NCBI RefSeq assembly: GCF_004339025.1
Contig: NZ_SMFT01000004.1
Span: 62,001 to 126,000, forward strand
Direction of reading: 5' to 3'
Source of the DNA: Volucribacter psittacicida
GTDB taxonomy: Bacteria > Pseudomonadota > Gammaproteobacteria > Enterobacterales > Pasteurellaceae
Length of the DNA: 64,000 nt
Shown: one piece after another, positions 16,750 to 24,021 of the stretch
How the letters are laid out: each line of letters starts with the position of its first letter
How positions within the stretch are numbered: position 1 is the first letter of the stretch
The notes under the pieces: generated by a model
What the model was told of the DNA's origin: nothing
The model's input: only the letters and a program-made list of their open reading frames with translations
The model's database searches: none
Made by a program: the position numbers and the translations under genes

Positions 16750-16889
16750 CGTCTTACCCCATTAATTACACTTTGACTATTTTTCCCCGATTGCCGCCAT
16801 TTACGCCAATCTGATACTTGTTTCGCTAGTACGAGCATTAATGTCTGCTCTTGCTCTTTTGTTAATGTTTTCTTTTCTAAAGTAGCCAC
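16746..16889 (-). CDS. Small hypothetical protein, 47 residues, GTG start
   Basis: Begins at GTG with AGGGGG nine bases upstream and reads VATLEKKTLTKEQEQTLMLV then a tryptophan-containing helix SDWRKWRQSGKNSQS. Its stop overlaps the next ATG, and its start lies within the last codons of the 28-residue peptide gene upstream. The chain of four-base overlaps is the main support. No family recognised. Confidence 0.45.
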   Translation of the reverse strand: MATLEKKTLTKEQEQTLMLVLAKQVSDWRKWRQSGKNSQSVINGVRR

Positions 16890-16963
16890 CAAACAATACC
16901 CCCTATAACAACGCTCCAAAAAATAAATGTTCCCACAATGACTAACAAAAATTCCTTATTCAT
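16877..16963 (-). CDS. Membrane micro-protein, 28 residues
   Basis: Reads MNKEFLLVIVGTFIFWSVVI then GGIVWWLL. AAGGTGG is three to four bases upstream of the ATG. It is one membrane helix with a charged N-terminus. The gene chain continues directly into the 47-residue protein. Too short for family assignment; the good binding site and operon packing are the evidence. Confidence 0.4.
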   Translation of the reverse strand: MNKEFLLVIVGTFIFWSVVIGGIVWWLL

Positions 16964-16978
16964 TACCCACCTTATTCC

Positions 16979-17434
16979 TTACCAAAAAAACGCATAAAGC
17001 TGATTAATAATTTTCTCGTCCTGTGTATTAGCAAAAATATGAACAAGTGCGGCGTTAATTAATGCTGAATAACATTGCTCAAATTCTTCCTGCTCCATAT
17101 TGGCATAGCTTAAACTTTTCGCTTCTACCCTAAATTCGCCGTTAATTTTGTAAGTAACAGTTCTAAATCCTGCAAGCACCGTTAAATGTTTGCGAAAAGT
17201 ATCAAACTGGGCTTTTTCATCTTGAAAACGTAACTCTGTACGCTCTGCCGACCAATGCTCAAAACAGAAATTGAAAAAAGCAAACACCTTGCGATGAAAG
17301 GCAGGATTGCGACTACGTTTGATTTCTACCTCGTATTGCTCATTGTTGGCTAAGACTTTTAAACTTTCCGCCTCTTGCTCTGTTACTGGCGATAAAATAC
17401 CGCCCGGCAGTTTTAACATTTGATATTTAGCCAT
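16979..17434 (-). CDS. DUF1367 family phage protein (NinB-position)
   Basis: 151 residues. The middle segment (RNPAFHRKVFAFFNFCFEHW, residues 42-61) and the following 'FDTFRKHLTVLAGF' are typical of DUF1367, a family found among nin-region genes of lambdoid phages. It is thought to be a recombination accessory, but no activity is established. One base overlaps the next upstream gene. Two tiny membrane ORFs follow. Confidence 0.7.
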   Translation of the reverse strand: MAKYQMLKLPGGILSPVTEQEAESLKVLANNEQYEVEIKRSRNPAFHRKVFAFFNFCFEHWSAERTELRFQDEKAQFDTFRKHLTVLAGFRTVTYKINGEFRVEAKSLSYANMEQEEFEQCYSALINAALVHIFANTQDEKIINQLYAFFW

Positions 17435-17742
17435 TACGCCCTCAACACTGTTAGCTTGAAATAATTGGCTTGTTGACCGTCAATCTTGTTTAAATGGCGC
17501 TCAACGGCATAACGTTTACCAAATATTTTTTGAATGAACTTCTGGCTTATTTTTAAATTAGCTCGTCCGTTAACGGAAATGGATACCATTAATCCGTCCT
17601 CTTCCGCTGAACAGACAATAGATGTTCTTGTTTCTTTCTTGTCAAAAACAGCCATAATGCCTTTTTCAAATATTTGATAGATAACACATTTATTTTGTTT
17701 TAATAGCTGTTCTGCTAATTTAATATGTTGATTAAATTCCAT
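17434..17742 (-). CDS. Hypothetical early phage protein
   Basis: 102 residues from MEFNQHIKLAEQLLKQNKC. The start at 17742 overlaps the methyltransferase stop; an upstream in-frame ATG lies inside that gene. The sequence alternates strands and helices and ends KIDGQQANYFKLTVLRA. I recognise no domain. Position within the nin-like block suggests an accessory role in replication or recombination. Confidence 0.5.
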   Translation of the reverse strand: MEFNQHIKLAEQLLKQNKCVIYQIFEKGIMAVFDKKETRTSIVCSAEEDGLMVSISVNGRANLKISQKFIQKIFGKRYAVERHLNKIDGQQANYFKLTVLRA

Positions 17743-18266
17743 TATTCCCCCCATTTTTTAATAAAATCCAACGCCACCTGACGAGTTACCAAACCTTGCA
17801 TTGTGGGGTCAAATACCGCCACCATTGAGCCTTTGTTGTTGCCCTTGACTTCCTCGCCGGTGAGTGGGTGAACAAAATTAATCCGACCGCCGATAATATC
17901 AATCACTTCCGTTGCCTGTTCATTAATCACCCCATACCATTTTGTGGATTTATCCGCCGGCAATAACATCACGACTAAATAGCCTTGCTGTTTAAGCGCC
18001 GCCGCACGCTGAACAAAAGGTAACGGATTGCTATAAGGCGGATTGACGAAAAAAGCTAAATTCGCTTCGCATAACTCACAAACCAGCTCTAAGGGGTCAA
18101 AATCTAAAAAGTCTTCGGCGATACCACCCTCGCCAATGTAGTCAAAACAAAGTTTATTTTTGTGATTAGCACAACCATCCACATCAAATTTAAATCGCTT
18201 ATATAACCAGTTAAAAAGGTATTCAGGGGTGCGGTAGCTGTCTTTGTTAAATTGTTGTTCTGTCAT
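17742..18266 (-). CDS. Phage DNA N6-adenine methyltransferase (Dam-like)
   Basis: 174 residues. NPPYS at 75-79 is the catalytic motif IV of adenine methyltransferases, and the opening 'DSYRTPEYLFNWLYKRFKFDVDGCAN' plus 'MLLPADKSTKWYG' are typical of phage Dam family proteins. It would methylate adenines in phage DNA and probably shield it from restriction or time packaging and replication. No partner nuclease is nearby. It overlaps the DnaC-like gene by four bases. Confidence 0.85.
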   Translation of the reverse strand: MTEQQFNKDSYRTPEYLFNWLYKRFKFDVDGCANHKNKLCFDYIGEGGIAEDFLDFDPLELVCELCEANLAFFVNPPYSNPLPFVQRAAALKQQGYLVVMLLPADKSTKWYGVINEQATEVIDIIGGRINFVHPLTGEEVKGNNKGSMVAVFDPTMQGLVTRQVALDFIKKWGE

Positions 18267-19117
18267 TTTCTATAACTCTCCCAGTCAAAAGCAATCATGG
18301 CCCCTTTGCCTTCTCGCATACGGTCAATAACACGCTCGCCGATGTAACCTGCTAGCTCATCTTCCAGTAAATTACTGATTAAAATGGTTGGCTTTAATTG
18401 CTCATATCGTTCATTGATAATCTCAAATAAAATAATTTTTTCTGCCTCTGAGCCAAATTGAACGCCGACTTCATCAATAATCAGTAAATCCTTATCTACG
18501 TAAACCTCTATGACCTCACTTTCTGTCAAATCAGCGTTTTTCTCCCAAGTGGATTTCACTTTACGCATAATCCGCAAAGCGGTTGTCATTAACACATCAT
18601 CTTGATATTTTTCTATCACATAATTAGCAATAGCACAGGCTAAATGGCTCTTACCGGTTCCGGGCTTCCCTGTTAGGATTAACCCTCCACCTACCGCTTT
18701 ACGTTCTTGCCATTTTTTCGCATAAGCCTCACAAACTCGCTTAGCTTTGCTGTTTACGTCTAAATCTTGATAATTGTCAAAGCTAGCCTGTTCAAAGCGT
18801 TTAGCAACACCTGATTTGGCTTTTAGGTCATTAATTTTGCGTTGGGTATAAGCCTGCTCAACTTGGCGGATTTCCGCCTCTAACGCCGAAATTTCTTGTT
18901 GTAAACAACGTGGACAACGGGTTTTATTCTCAAGGGTTTTGCCGCCAAACAGGGTTGTTTTTCGACAATGTTGAGTATAAACACCATGTTTTTCACAAAC
19001 GACTTGCTGACGGCTGACTTCCGTATTTCCAGAAGGCGTAAAGCCCACGCTGGCACACTTCAACGCCTCTTGGTGATCTTCCAAATCTTTCCGTAATTCA
19101 TCAATGGATTTACGCAT
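18263..19117 (-). CDS. DnaC-like helicase loader ATPase
   Basis: 284 residues from MRKSIDELRKDLEDHQ. I chose the ATG at 19117 because AAGGAG lies seven bases upstream, overlapping the end of the initiator gene. Cysteines at 41, 51, 68 and 71 (CEKHG…HC…CPRC) look like a zinc-binding N-terminal domain. Walker A is GKPGTGKSH (150-158) and Walker B LLIIDE (211-216), followed by ISNL sensor residues. It would load the host DnaB helicase at the phage origin, like lambda P or E. coli DnaC. Confidence 0.85.
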   Translation of the reverse strand: MRKSIDELRKDLEDHQEALKCASVGFTPSGNTEVSRQQVVCEKHGVYTQHCRKTTLFGGKTLENKTRCPRCLQQEISALEAEIRQVEQAYTQRKINDLKAKSGVAKRFEQASFDNYQDLDVNSKAKRVCEAYAKKWQERKAVGGGLILTGKPGTGKSHLACAIANYVIEKYQDDVLMTTALRIMRKVKSTWEKNADLTESEVIEVYVDKDLLIIDEVGVQFGSEAEKIILFEIINERYEQLKPTILISNLLEDELAGYIGERVIDRMREGKGAMIAFDWESYRK

Positions 19118-19898
19118 TGCCATTCTCCTTAACATCGTCTTTCGCCCAGTCTGGTATTTTTGTTTCGCCGTAGTGTCGTTTGTTAAAACCGTTATGAGTA
19201 TCCGGTTTGCTAGGTTTGTTTTGTGGTTTATTTTTCTCAACAAGCCATTCCGCCGAAAAACCTCTCCAACCACGGTTAATACTTGTTTCCACTGCTTTCG
19301 TGATTGGTATCTTGGCTTTGTCCGCCTCTCGCTGAAAGCCTTCCATCACCGTTATGGTAATCGGTGCTTTTTTCGCTTTACGGTGAGTGATGAAATCTTT
19401 TGCCAATTGATCGGTAATACCAAAATCTTGCAAAATTTCTAATTCGTCGGATTTTTCAGGCGAACTTTTTTTATTTATTTTTTTATGGTTAATTGACTGG
19501 TTAATAGAGTTACTGGTTATGGGTGCAAAATTTTCACTACTCCCCCCTACATAATTTTCACTCCCCTCGTGCAAATTTTTCACCCCCTCTGGTGCAAAAT
19601 CTTCACTAGAAAATGAACAATTTTCATTCACTTGGTCTAGGTGTAATTGATATAAATTTGAGCTAGAACCATCTTTATTTTGGCGTAATGTTTTACTTAC
19701 TAAGCCCATTTCAATTAAGGCATTAATATGACTAATCGCACTGCGTCTTGTCATTTCACATTTATCTGCAATAAACTGATAACTAGGAAAACAAACGCCA
19801 TCATCATTAGCGTTATCAGCCAATTTCAATAACACTAATTTGCGTGCGGAATTTCCCACCTTACAATTCATTGCTTTAACCATTAACAACATACTCAT
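19110..19898 (-). CDS. Phage replication initiator, O-like, with N-terminal winged helix
   Basis: 262 residues. Residues 15-80 (RKLVLLKLADNANDDGVCFPSYQFIADKCEMTRRSAISHINAL, positions only in part) form a helix-turn-helix origin-binding domain. Residues 85-125 are a repetitive linker (SSEDFAPEG, GSENYVGG, SSENFAP) encoded by DNA repeats that look like iterons. The C-terminal half is a helical domain likely to contact the loader. It directly precedes the dnaC-like gene, the lambda O-P arrangement. Confidence 0.75.
   Translation of the reverse strand: MSMLLMVKAMNCKVGNSARKLVLLKLADNANDDGVCFPSYQFIADKCEMTRRSAISHINALIEMGLVSKTLRQNKDGSSSNLYQLHLDQVNENCSFSSEDFAPEGVKNLHEGSENYVGGSSENFAPITSNSINQSINHKKINKKSSPEKSDELEILQDFGITDQLAKDFITHRKAKKAPITITVMEGFQREADKAKIPITKAVETSINRGWRGFSAEWLVEKNKPQNKPSKPDTHNGFNKRHYGETKIPDWAKDDVKENGNA
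19524..19606. repeat. Four iterons inside the initiator gene: candidate replication origin
   Basis: Four 14-bp direct repeats close to TGCAAAATTTTCAC start at 19524, 19548, 19570 and 19593 (period 22-24 bp), separated by C-rich spacers. The second copy is the most divergent (TACATAATTTTCAC). An AT-rich stretch at 19445-19500 lies beside them and could be the melting region. Lambda has its origin in the same way inside gene O. Confidence 0.7.
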
Positions 19899-19950
19899 AA
19901 TGACACCTCTATAGAGCTATTTGATTGATTTGAATTGACAATAAATTTGC

Positions 19951-20187
19951 TCATACATCACCCACCATAAAATACTGTTTCACACGCTTGCCACTTGACA
20001 CAGCAATAAATTCTGAGTCGATTTGATGCCCATCATCACGCAAATCTTTAATACGAGCAGAAAGGCGTAAACAACCAAATTGACTTAAGGCATCAAGTGA
20101 AGTTATTCGCCCACCTTTTTTCAGATAAGCCAAAATCCTATCGTTCTGTGATTGACTTTGTTTTTCGTTTGGATTAACATTTTCCAT
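19951..20187 (-). CDS. Small helix-turn-helix phage protein
   Basis: 78 residues from MENVNPNEKQSQSQ. The ATG at 20187 follows AAGGA by nine bases. Residues 15-70 (NDRILAYLKKGGRITSLDALSQFG…RLSARIKDLRDDGHQI) are a winged helix-turn-helix domain that appears in many prophages between the regulator and the replication genes. It may bind DNA as an early regulator. A possible 19-codon ORF spans the gap to the initiator gene. Confidence 0.65.
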   Translation of the reverse strand: MENVNPNEKQSQSQNDRILAYLKKGGRITSLDALSQFGCLRLSARIKDLRDDGHQIDSEFIAVSSGKRVKQYFMVGDV

Positions 20188-20238
20188 ATTAGTATTTCCT
20201 TGAGTATTAGTACTAACCACTGTTCCCGCAGTGGTTTT

Positions 20239-20679
20239 TTATTTCTGATGTAAAGCAATGGTTACTTCAATGGTATTGCTGGTTGCTTTCTGTGAACGAT
20301 GTAGTAACTTGCGTAAAACATTAACTTCCGCCTCAGTCAGCTCACCATCACTCAAAAATTCATTCAGTTTGGTAAATAAACTGCCTCGCTCGGCTAACTC
20401 TTGTAACTGCAACTGAGATAGCTCAACAAAATCAAAATTATTCCCATTAGGAACACTAAAGCTCACTTTATTTAGCCTACGATTAATCTCATCAGACCAA
20501 TCACTGACGCCAAACTCTTGCTCAACGGCAATTAATTCATCTTCGGTAAAACGTTGCCCTTTGGTTTGATATAAACGGTTATTCAAGGCTTGTTCACTCA
20601 ATCCTAAAAACCCTGCCACCGCCGATTTACCGCCAGTGCATTTGCTTATCATTTCAATAATTACTGTTTTCATTGCCAT
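20239..20679 (-). CDS. YmfL-like regulatory protein in the CII position
   Basis: 146 residues. The first 75 residues resemble YmfL: 'SKCTGGKSAVAGFLGLSEQALNNRLYQTKGQRF' is a helix-turn-helix with a following acidic helix. The C-terminal part is helical (ELTEAEVNVLRKLLHRSQ). It is second in the leftward early operon, where lambda has cII, so a role in the lysis-lysogeny choice or in early control is plausible. The sequence does not resemble CII itself. Confidence 0.65.
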   Translation of the reverse strand: MAMKTVIIEMISKCTGGKSAVAGFLGLSEQALNNRLYQTKGQRFTEDELIAVEQEFGVSDWSDEINRRLNKVSFSVPNGNNFDFVELSQLQLQELAERGSLFTKLNEFLSDGELTEAEVNVLRKLLHRSQKATSNTIEVTIALHQK

Positions 20680-20728
20680 AAATTCCTGTTGTTTTTTATG
20701 GTGTTATTTATCATTAAATTTTGATAGA

Positions 20729-20950
20729 TTAATTATTAGCTGGATTTGCTAACTGCTTAATGTCCTCCGCAGTCATTCCGTTATTTAAGGCTAATGCGAG
20801 TATTTCTGCGTACTGAGTTTCGCCTGTATAATCGGTTCGAGGTAAAGTATTTAAAGCTCTCCACTTGTAAACTGCTCGAGATGTAATTCCACAAAGTCGA
20901 GCTACATTGGATACTCCTATTCGATCTATGATATGAGTAAGTTTTTCCAT
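20729..20950 (-). CDS. Cro-like repressor
   Basis: 73 residues. Residues 10-36 (RIGVSNVARLCGITSRAVYKWRALNTLP) are a helix-turn-helix as in Cro and YdaS-type proteins. It is the first gene of the leftward early transcript and is divergent from cI across a 104-bp control region with three operator-like sites. It would repress cI and tune early transcription during lytic growth. Confidence 0.8.
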   Translation of the reverse strand: MEKLTHIIDRIGVSNVARLCGITSRAVYKWRALNTLPRTDYTGETQYAEILALALNNGMTAEDIKQLANPANN

Positions 20951-20968
20951 AATTCCCCTACAACAAAA

Positions 20969-21041
20969 TGAACATATAGTACATATTAAAACAGAACTGA
21001 AAGTACTTCAAGTTTTATTTATAATCTGAACTAGTAGTTCA
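20969..21041. promoter_or_regulatory. cI-cro operator region with divergent promoters
   Basis: Three dyads: TGAACTAGTAGTTCA (21027-21041, perfect), TGAAAGTACTTCA (20998-21010) and TGAACATATAGTACA (20969-20983), with centres 28-30 bp apart. Leftward promoter: TTGAAG (21006-21011), 17 bp, TAATAT (20983-20988). Rightward promoter for cI: CTGAAA (20997-21002), 17 bp, TATAAT (21020-21025). The middle site covers both -35 boxes and each outer site lies at one start point, as in lambda OR. Confidence 0.75.
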
Positions 21042-21054
21042 GTAAGGAATAAAA

Positions 21055-21729
21055 ATGATTACCGAAGAAAAAATTAGAGAAAATTTTGCTAAACGTCTTG
21101 ATTTAGCCTGTAAAGAAAAAGGTCTTCCTGAAAAAGGAAGAGGTACAGAAATTGCTAAAATTTTGAAAGTTACACCTAAAGCAGTAAGTAAATGGTTTAA
21201 TGCTGAAACAATGCCTTCGGCAAGTAACACTTATGTATTAGCCAAATTTTTAGGCGTTACTCCTGAATGGCTAACTTATGGGGATAATAATATAGAGTTT
21301 GTGCAAATAGAAAAAAGTTACAAATACCCTCTACTCAGTACTGTACAAGCAGGAATGTGGTGCGATGTTAATTACCTAAATAACATTGATATTGATGAGC
21401 AATTTGAACTTATCTCCTCACAAATTAAAGCAAGTGAACACGCATTTTTCTTAGAAATTAAAGGGGAAAGTATGCTTCCTAGGTTTAATGAGGGAGATTT
21501 AGTTTTGATTGATCCTGATATTTCAGCAAAGCCCGGTAAATTTGTTGCTGCGATCAACGGAGATGGCGAGGCAACATTTAAACAATACAAACAACTAGGA
21601 TCTTATGATGAATATGGACGACCACATTTCAATTTAGTACCTCTAAATGACAGCTTTCCTACATTAAGCAGCCTGGAGCATGACATTACAATTATTGGAG
21701 TAGCTGTTGAGCATAGGCAAATTTTATAA
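21055..21729 (+). CDS. CI-type prophage repressor with S24 peptidase domain
   Basis: 224 residues. Residues 30-70 hold the helix-turn-helix (GTEIAKILKVTPKAVSKWFNAE…). The C-terminal LexA/S24 domain has an Ala99-Gly100 cleavage site (TVQAGMW), Ser139 in KGESMLPRF and Lys176 in TFKQYK. It therefore should be cut after RecA activation, making this prophage SOS-inducible. AAGGAATAAAA precedes the ATG. It keeps the lytic genes silent and is followed by the three-gene cassette that would be expressed in lysogens. Confidence 0.9.
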   Translation: MITEEKIRENFAKRLDLACKEKGLPEKGRGTEIAKILKVTPKAVSKWFNAETMPSASNTYVLAKFLGVTPEWLTYGDNNIEFVQIEKSYKYPLLSTVQAGMWCDVNYLNNIDIDEQFELISSQIKASEHAFFLEIKGESMLPRFNEGDLVLIDPDISAKPGKFVAAINGDGEATFKQYKQLGSYDEYGRPHFNLVPLNDSFPTLSSLEHDITIIGVAVEHRQIL

Positions 21730-21875
21730 ATCTTCTGGATACTTGGCGACTTCTCGTGTGTTCTGGTATTCGGTTTTGTTGTGATGGGGAAAGATAGATT
21801 TTATGATCAGGGATATTTTTCATAAAAAACAAAATGTTATATTTAATTTAAATAAATTACGATCAAGGATAATTT

Positions 21876-21917
21876 ATGTCAAAAAATGAAATTCAAGGGC
21901 AACTATTCATTCAATAA
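21876..21917 (+). other. Possible 13-codon leader ORF before the ATPase cassette
   Basis: ATG at 21876 with AAGGA eight bases upstream reads MSKNEIQGQLFIQ and stops ten bases before the GTG of the ATPase gene, overlapping its binding site region. It may be a translational coupling leader. Its size makes it unprovable from sequence. Confidence 0.25.
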
Positions 21918-21926
21918 GGAGAATAA

Positions 21927-23000
21927 GTGAATATTCAAGTTTGGAAATCTGTTGTTAGAAAAAGGACCATTCGTAACTTAATAAGTAAAGAAAAACGCCA
22001 TCAATCTAGAGGTGGCAAACCGAAGTATAAAATAATAAATAATAGGACACTAAATTTATTTGAAGTTATTGCACCAAGCAAAATTATATTAGCAAGAGAA
22101 ATAGGTTATGATTTTACAAATTTTAAAGATGAATTGGAACTTAAAGCTAAATTAGCCTCTAAAAGTAAGACTCAATTAAAATTAAATTTTCGTGATACTT
22201 TTATAATTGATGCTCCCGCTTGTAGCGTTTTAATAGCTGTACTTGATACAATAAAATGCCAATATCCTGCATTAAAATTTAAAATAGCTAGACCAAAATC
22301 AAAACCAGCTGATCAGCGAAAACATTTGCCATATGACGTAGATGCCGTGTTCTGTCATATTGGGTTATACAAGTTGCTTGGATTTAATTACACATCGTTC
22401 TGTTCTCTAGAGAATGTAAAATGTTGGCACTTTGTACAAAGTGACTGCGCAAATGGTAAAATTACAGAACCTCTTTTTAATGAATTGAAGTCTATGGGAA
22501 TTAATGATATTTACGCTAGCTATTTTGAAGCAATAGCGAATGCAGTTGAACATGCTTATGATGCACATATTCCCTCTAACAGAAATTTTCCAGTCAAACG
22601 ATGGTGGATGTTGATGGCGGTTTTAGAAGGGAAATTGTCTATTTTTATCTGTGATTTAGGACACGGAATACCAAACACATTGGAAAAAACACAAAAAGAG
22701 TCTACTTTAATGAAAATTTGGAGTCTATTGAAACTAACTAAAAAGCCAACTGCAGATTCTTTGTGTATAAAAGCCTCTACTTTGATCAAAGAAACACGTA
22801 CAGAATTAGAGTATCGTGGGAAAGGAGGTAATGATATTCGATTATTTATTGATAAAACACCAAGCAGTCAATTAATAATTCGTTCAAATCGTGGAATGTA
22901 TGTGTATAATGGCAAAAATAAGCCTGATTTACTTAAAGAATCGATTTATTCATTAAAGGGAACGGTAGTTCAGTGGGATATACCATACCCAGTAAGATAG
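21927..23000 (+). CDS. GHKL-type ATPase with STAS-like N-terminal domain
   Basis: 357 residues from a GTG start with AAGGAG seven bases upstream. Residues 190-352 carry the GHKL ATP-binding boxes: N box EAIANAVEHAYDA (201-213), G1 DLGHGIP (243-249), G2 RGKGGND (297-303) and a closing KGTVVQWDIP. Residues 80-125 (LKLNFRDTFIIDAPACSVL…) look like a STAS-type fold as found in anti-sigma partner systems. No histidine-kinase phosphoacceptor domain is seen. It lies in the rexAB position downstream of cI, 197 bp from it, in a three-gene operon with a DUF4325 protein and a membrane protein. The DNA looks more AT-rich than its neighbours. Function is unknown; a signalling or abortive defence role is my inference. 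Confidence 0.75.
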   Translation: MNIQVWKSVVRKRTIRNLISKEKRHQSRGGKPKYKIINNRTLNLFEVIAPSKIILAREIGYDFTNFKDELELKAKLASKSKTQLKLNFRDTFIIDAPACSVLIAVLDTIKCQYPALKFKIARPKSKPADQRKHLPYDVDAVFCHIGLYKLLGFNYTSFCSLENVKCWHFVQSDCANGKITEPLFNELKSMGINDIYASYFEAIANAVEHAYDAHIPSNRNFPVKRWWMLMAVLEGKLSIFICDLGHGIPNTLEKTQKESTLMKIWSLLKLTKKPTADSLCIKASTLIKETRTELEYRGKGGNDIRLFIDKTPSSQLIIRSNRGMYVYNGKNKPDLLKESIYSLKGTVVQWDIPYPVR

Positions 23001-23014
23001 AATAGGAAAGTTAT

Positions 23015-23344
23015 ATGAAGAAACTTAATGTTAGAGATTTTACTTTATTTCCTGGACCTCGTTATATAAAGTTAGGAGAGTATAGTGGCGAATGGTTTAG
23101 AGAAAATGTTTTAATACCATCAATTAAAGCTAATGACTATATTATCATAGATCTTGATGGGGTTGCTGGGTATGGTTCTTCTTTTTTAGAGGAAGCTTTT
23201 GGAGGAGCTATTCGTAAAGGTATTAATAGCACCATTATGTCAAACATTATAGACAATTTAATATCAAAAGATGACCCAGATTTAATAGAAGAAATTCGTA
23301 ATTACGTTAATGAAGCAATTAAGGTAAGAAAAAATGCAAACTAG
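23015..23344 (+). CDS. STAS-like DUF4325 protein
   Basis: 109 residues. 'IIIDLDGVAGYGSSFLEEAFGGAIRKG' (43-69, shown in part) is the DUF4325 signature, with the conserved Ser-Phe-Leu-x-Glu-Ala-Phe-Gly-Gly core. DUF4325 proteins are small STAS-like folds usually encoded next to GHKL ATPases, recalling anti-anti-sigma and anti-sigma pairs. The conserved serine 55 or 56 is where a kinase-like partner would act in an SpoIIAA-type switch; that is inference. It starts 14 bp after the ATPase gene and overlaps the membrane protein gene by 11 bases. Confidence 0.8.
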   Translation: MKKLNVRDFTLFPGPRYIKLGEYSGEWFRENVLIPSIKANDYIIIDLDGVAGYGSSFLEEAFGGAIRKGINSTIMSNIIDNLISKDDPDLIEEIRNYVNEAIKVRKNAN

Positions 23345-23765
23345 TGATCTAATCTCGTTTTTAGCGTTACTTTTTTCAGTTTTATTAGTTCCTATAAGCT
23401 ATTATTTAGGAATAAGAAATATAATAAATTCGACTTATAATAATGAGATAGACTCCCTTGGTATGCTATTAGATAAAATTCATAATGAAGCTGTAAATAT
23501 TCATAAAAACTGGGACCCAAAATTGATAGATATTCATACTCAAATTATGATTGCTAATCATAGACGCTTACAGACGAAGTGCGATCAATTAGAATCCATC
23601 CGTCGTAGCAAAAAGGGATATCCTAAAAATGAACTGCGTATAGCTAAACAAATCTTAACGGATCGCTTACTTTCTGAATATGAAATAACTAGGAAAACAG
23701 CTATTAGAGAATTAATATACAGACTTGATGATATTAAGCTATTTTATAAAAAAGTATTTTGCTAA
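23334..23765 (+). CDS. Single-span membrane protein, third gene of the ATPase/STAS cassette
   Basis: 143 residues. Residues 5-28 (DLISFLALLFSVLLVPISYYLGIR) form one membrane helix; the remaining 110 residues are cytoplasmic and helical, rich in Lys, Arg and Ile, without recognisable motifs. It overlaps the DUF4325 gene by 11 bases, so it is probably cotranslated. It is a good candidate for an effector that acts on the membrane once released by the two upstream proteins. That role is inferred by analogy to other three-part systems. Confidence 0.65.
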   Translation: MQTSDLISFLALLFSVLLVPISYYLGIRNIINSTYNNEIDSLGMLLDKIHNEAVNIHKNWDPKLIDIHTQIMIANHRRLQTKCDQLESIRRSKKGYPKNELRIAKQILTDRLLSEYEITRKTAIRELIYRLDDIKLFYKKVFC

Positions 23766-23874
23766 CGGTAAACTGGCTACATATCGCCTTTCTATATTTG
23801 TAGCTTATGAAATTTTCCTATGCGGAATAAATCCACCTATATCCTCTTTCTTATACACTAAATTCCCCATTTTC

Positions 23875-23890
23875 TGTGATCTCGCTCACA
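23875..23890. promoter_or_regulatory. CRP-type binding site
   Basis: TGTGATCTCGCTCACA is a perfect TGTGA-N6-TCACA dyad. It lies in the 244-bp gap between the cassette and the rightward early genes, about 110 bp before a candidate promoter. It is immediately followed by a TGATCAACTGATCA repeat at 23894-23907. Confidence 0.6.
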
Positions 23891-23992
23891 AATTGATCAA
23901 CTGATCAAAAAAATTTTCAAATTATTTTCCTTTATAAATCAATTAAATATGAACTTTTAATTCATTTCGTTACTTTTGTGTACAAAAAGTTC

Positions 23993-24021
23993 TTTACTTA
24001 ATTGAACCTTTGGTACATAAT
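23993..24021 (+). promoter_or_regulatory. Candidate promoter of the rightward early operon (pL-like)
   Basis: TTTACT (23993-23998) and CATAAT (24016-24021) are spaced 17 bp. TGTGTACA at 23978-23985 just upstream is a dyad. The first gene would then have an 80-base leader. The match is moderate. Confidence 0.4.

Noticed and set aside
19896-19955. A 19-codon ORF (MSKFIVNSNQSNSSIEVSL) bridging two phage genes
   Set aside because: Its start and stop overlap both neighbours, which is suggestive, but the size is too small and the sequence carries no recognisable feature; left out as a gene.
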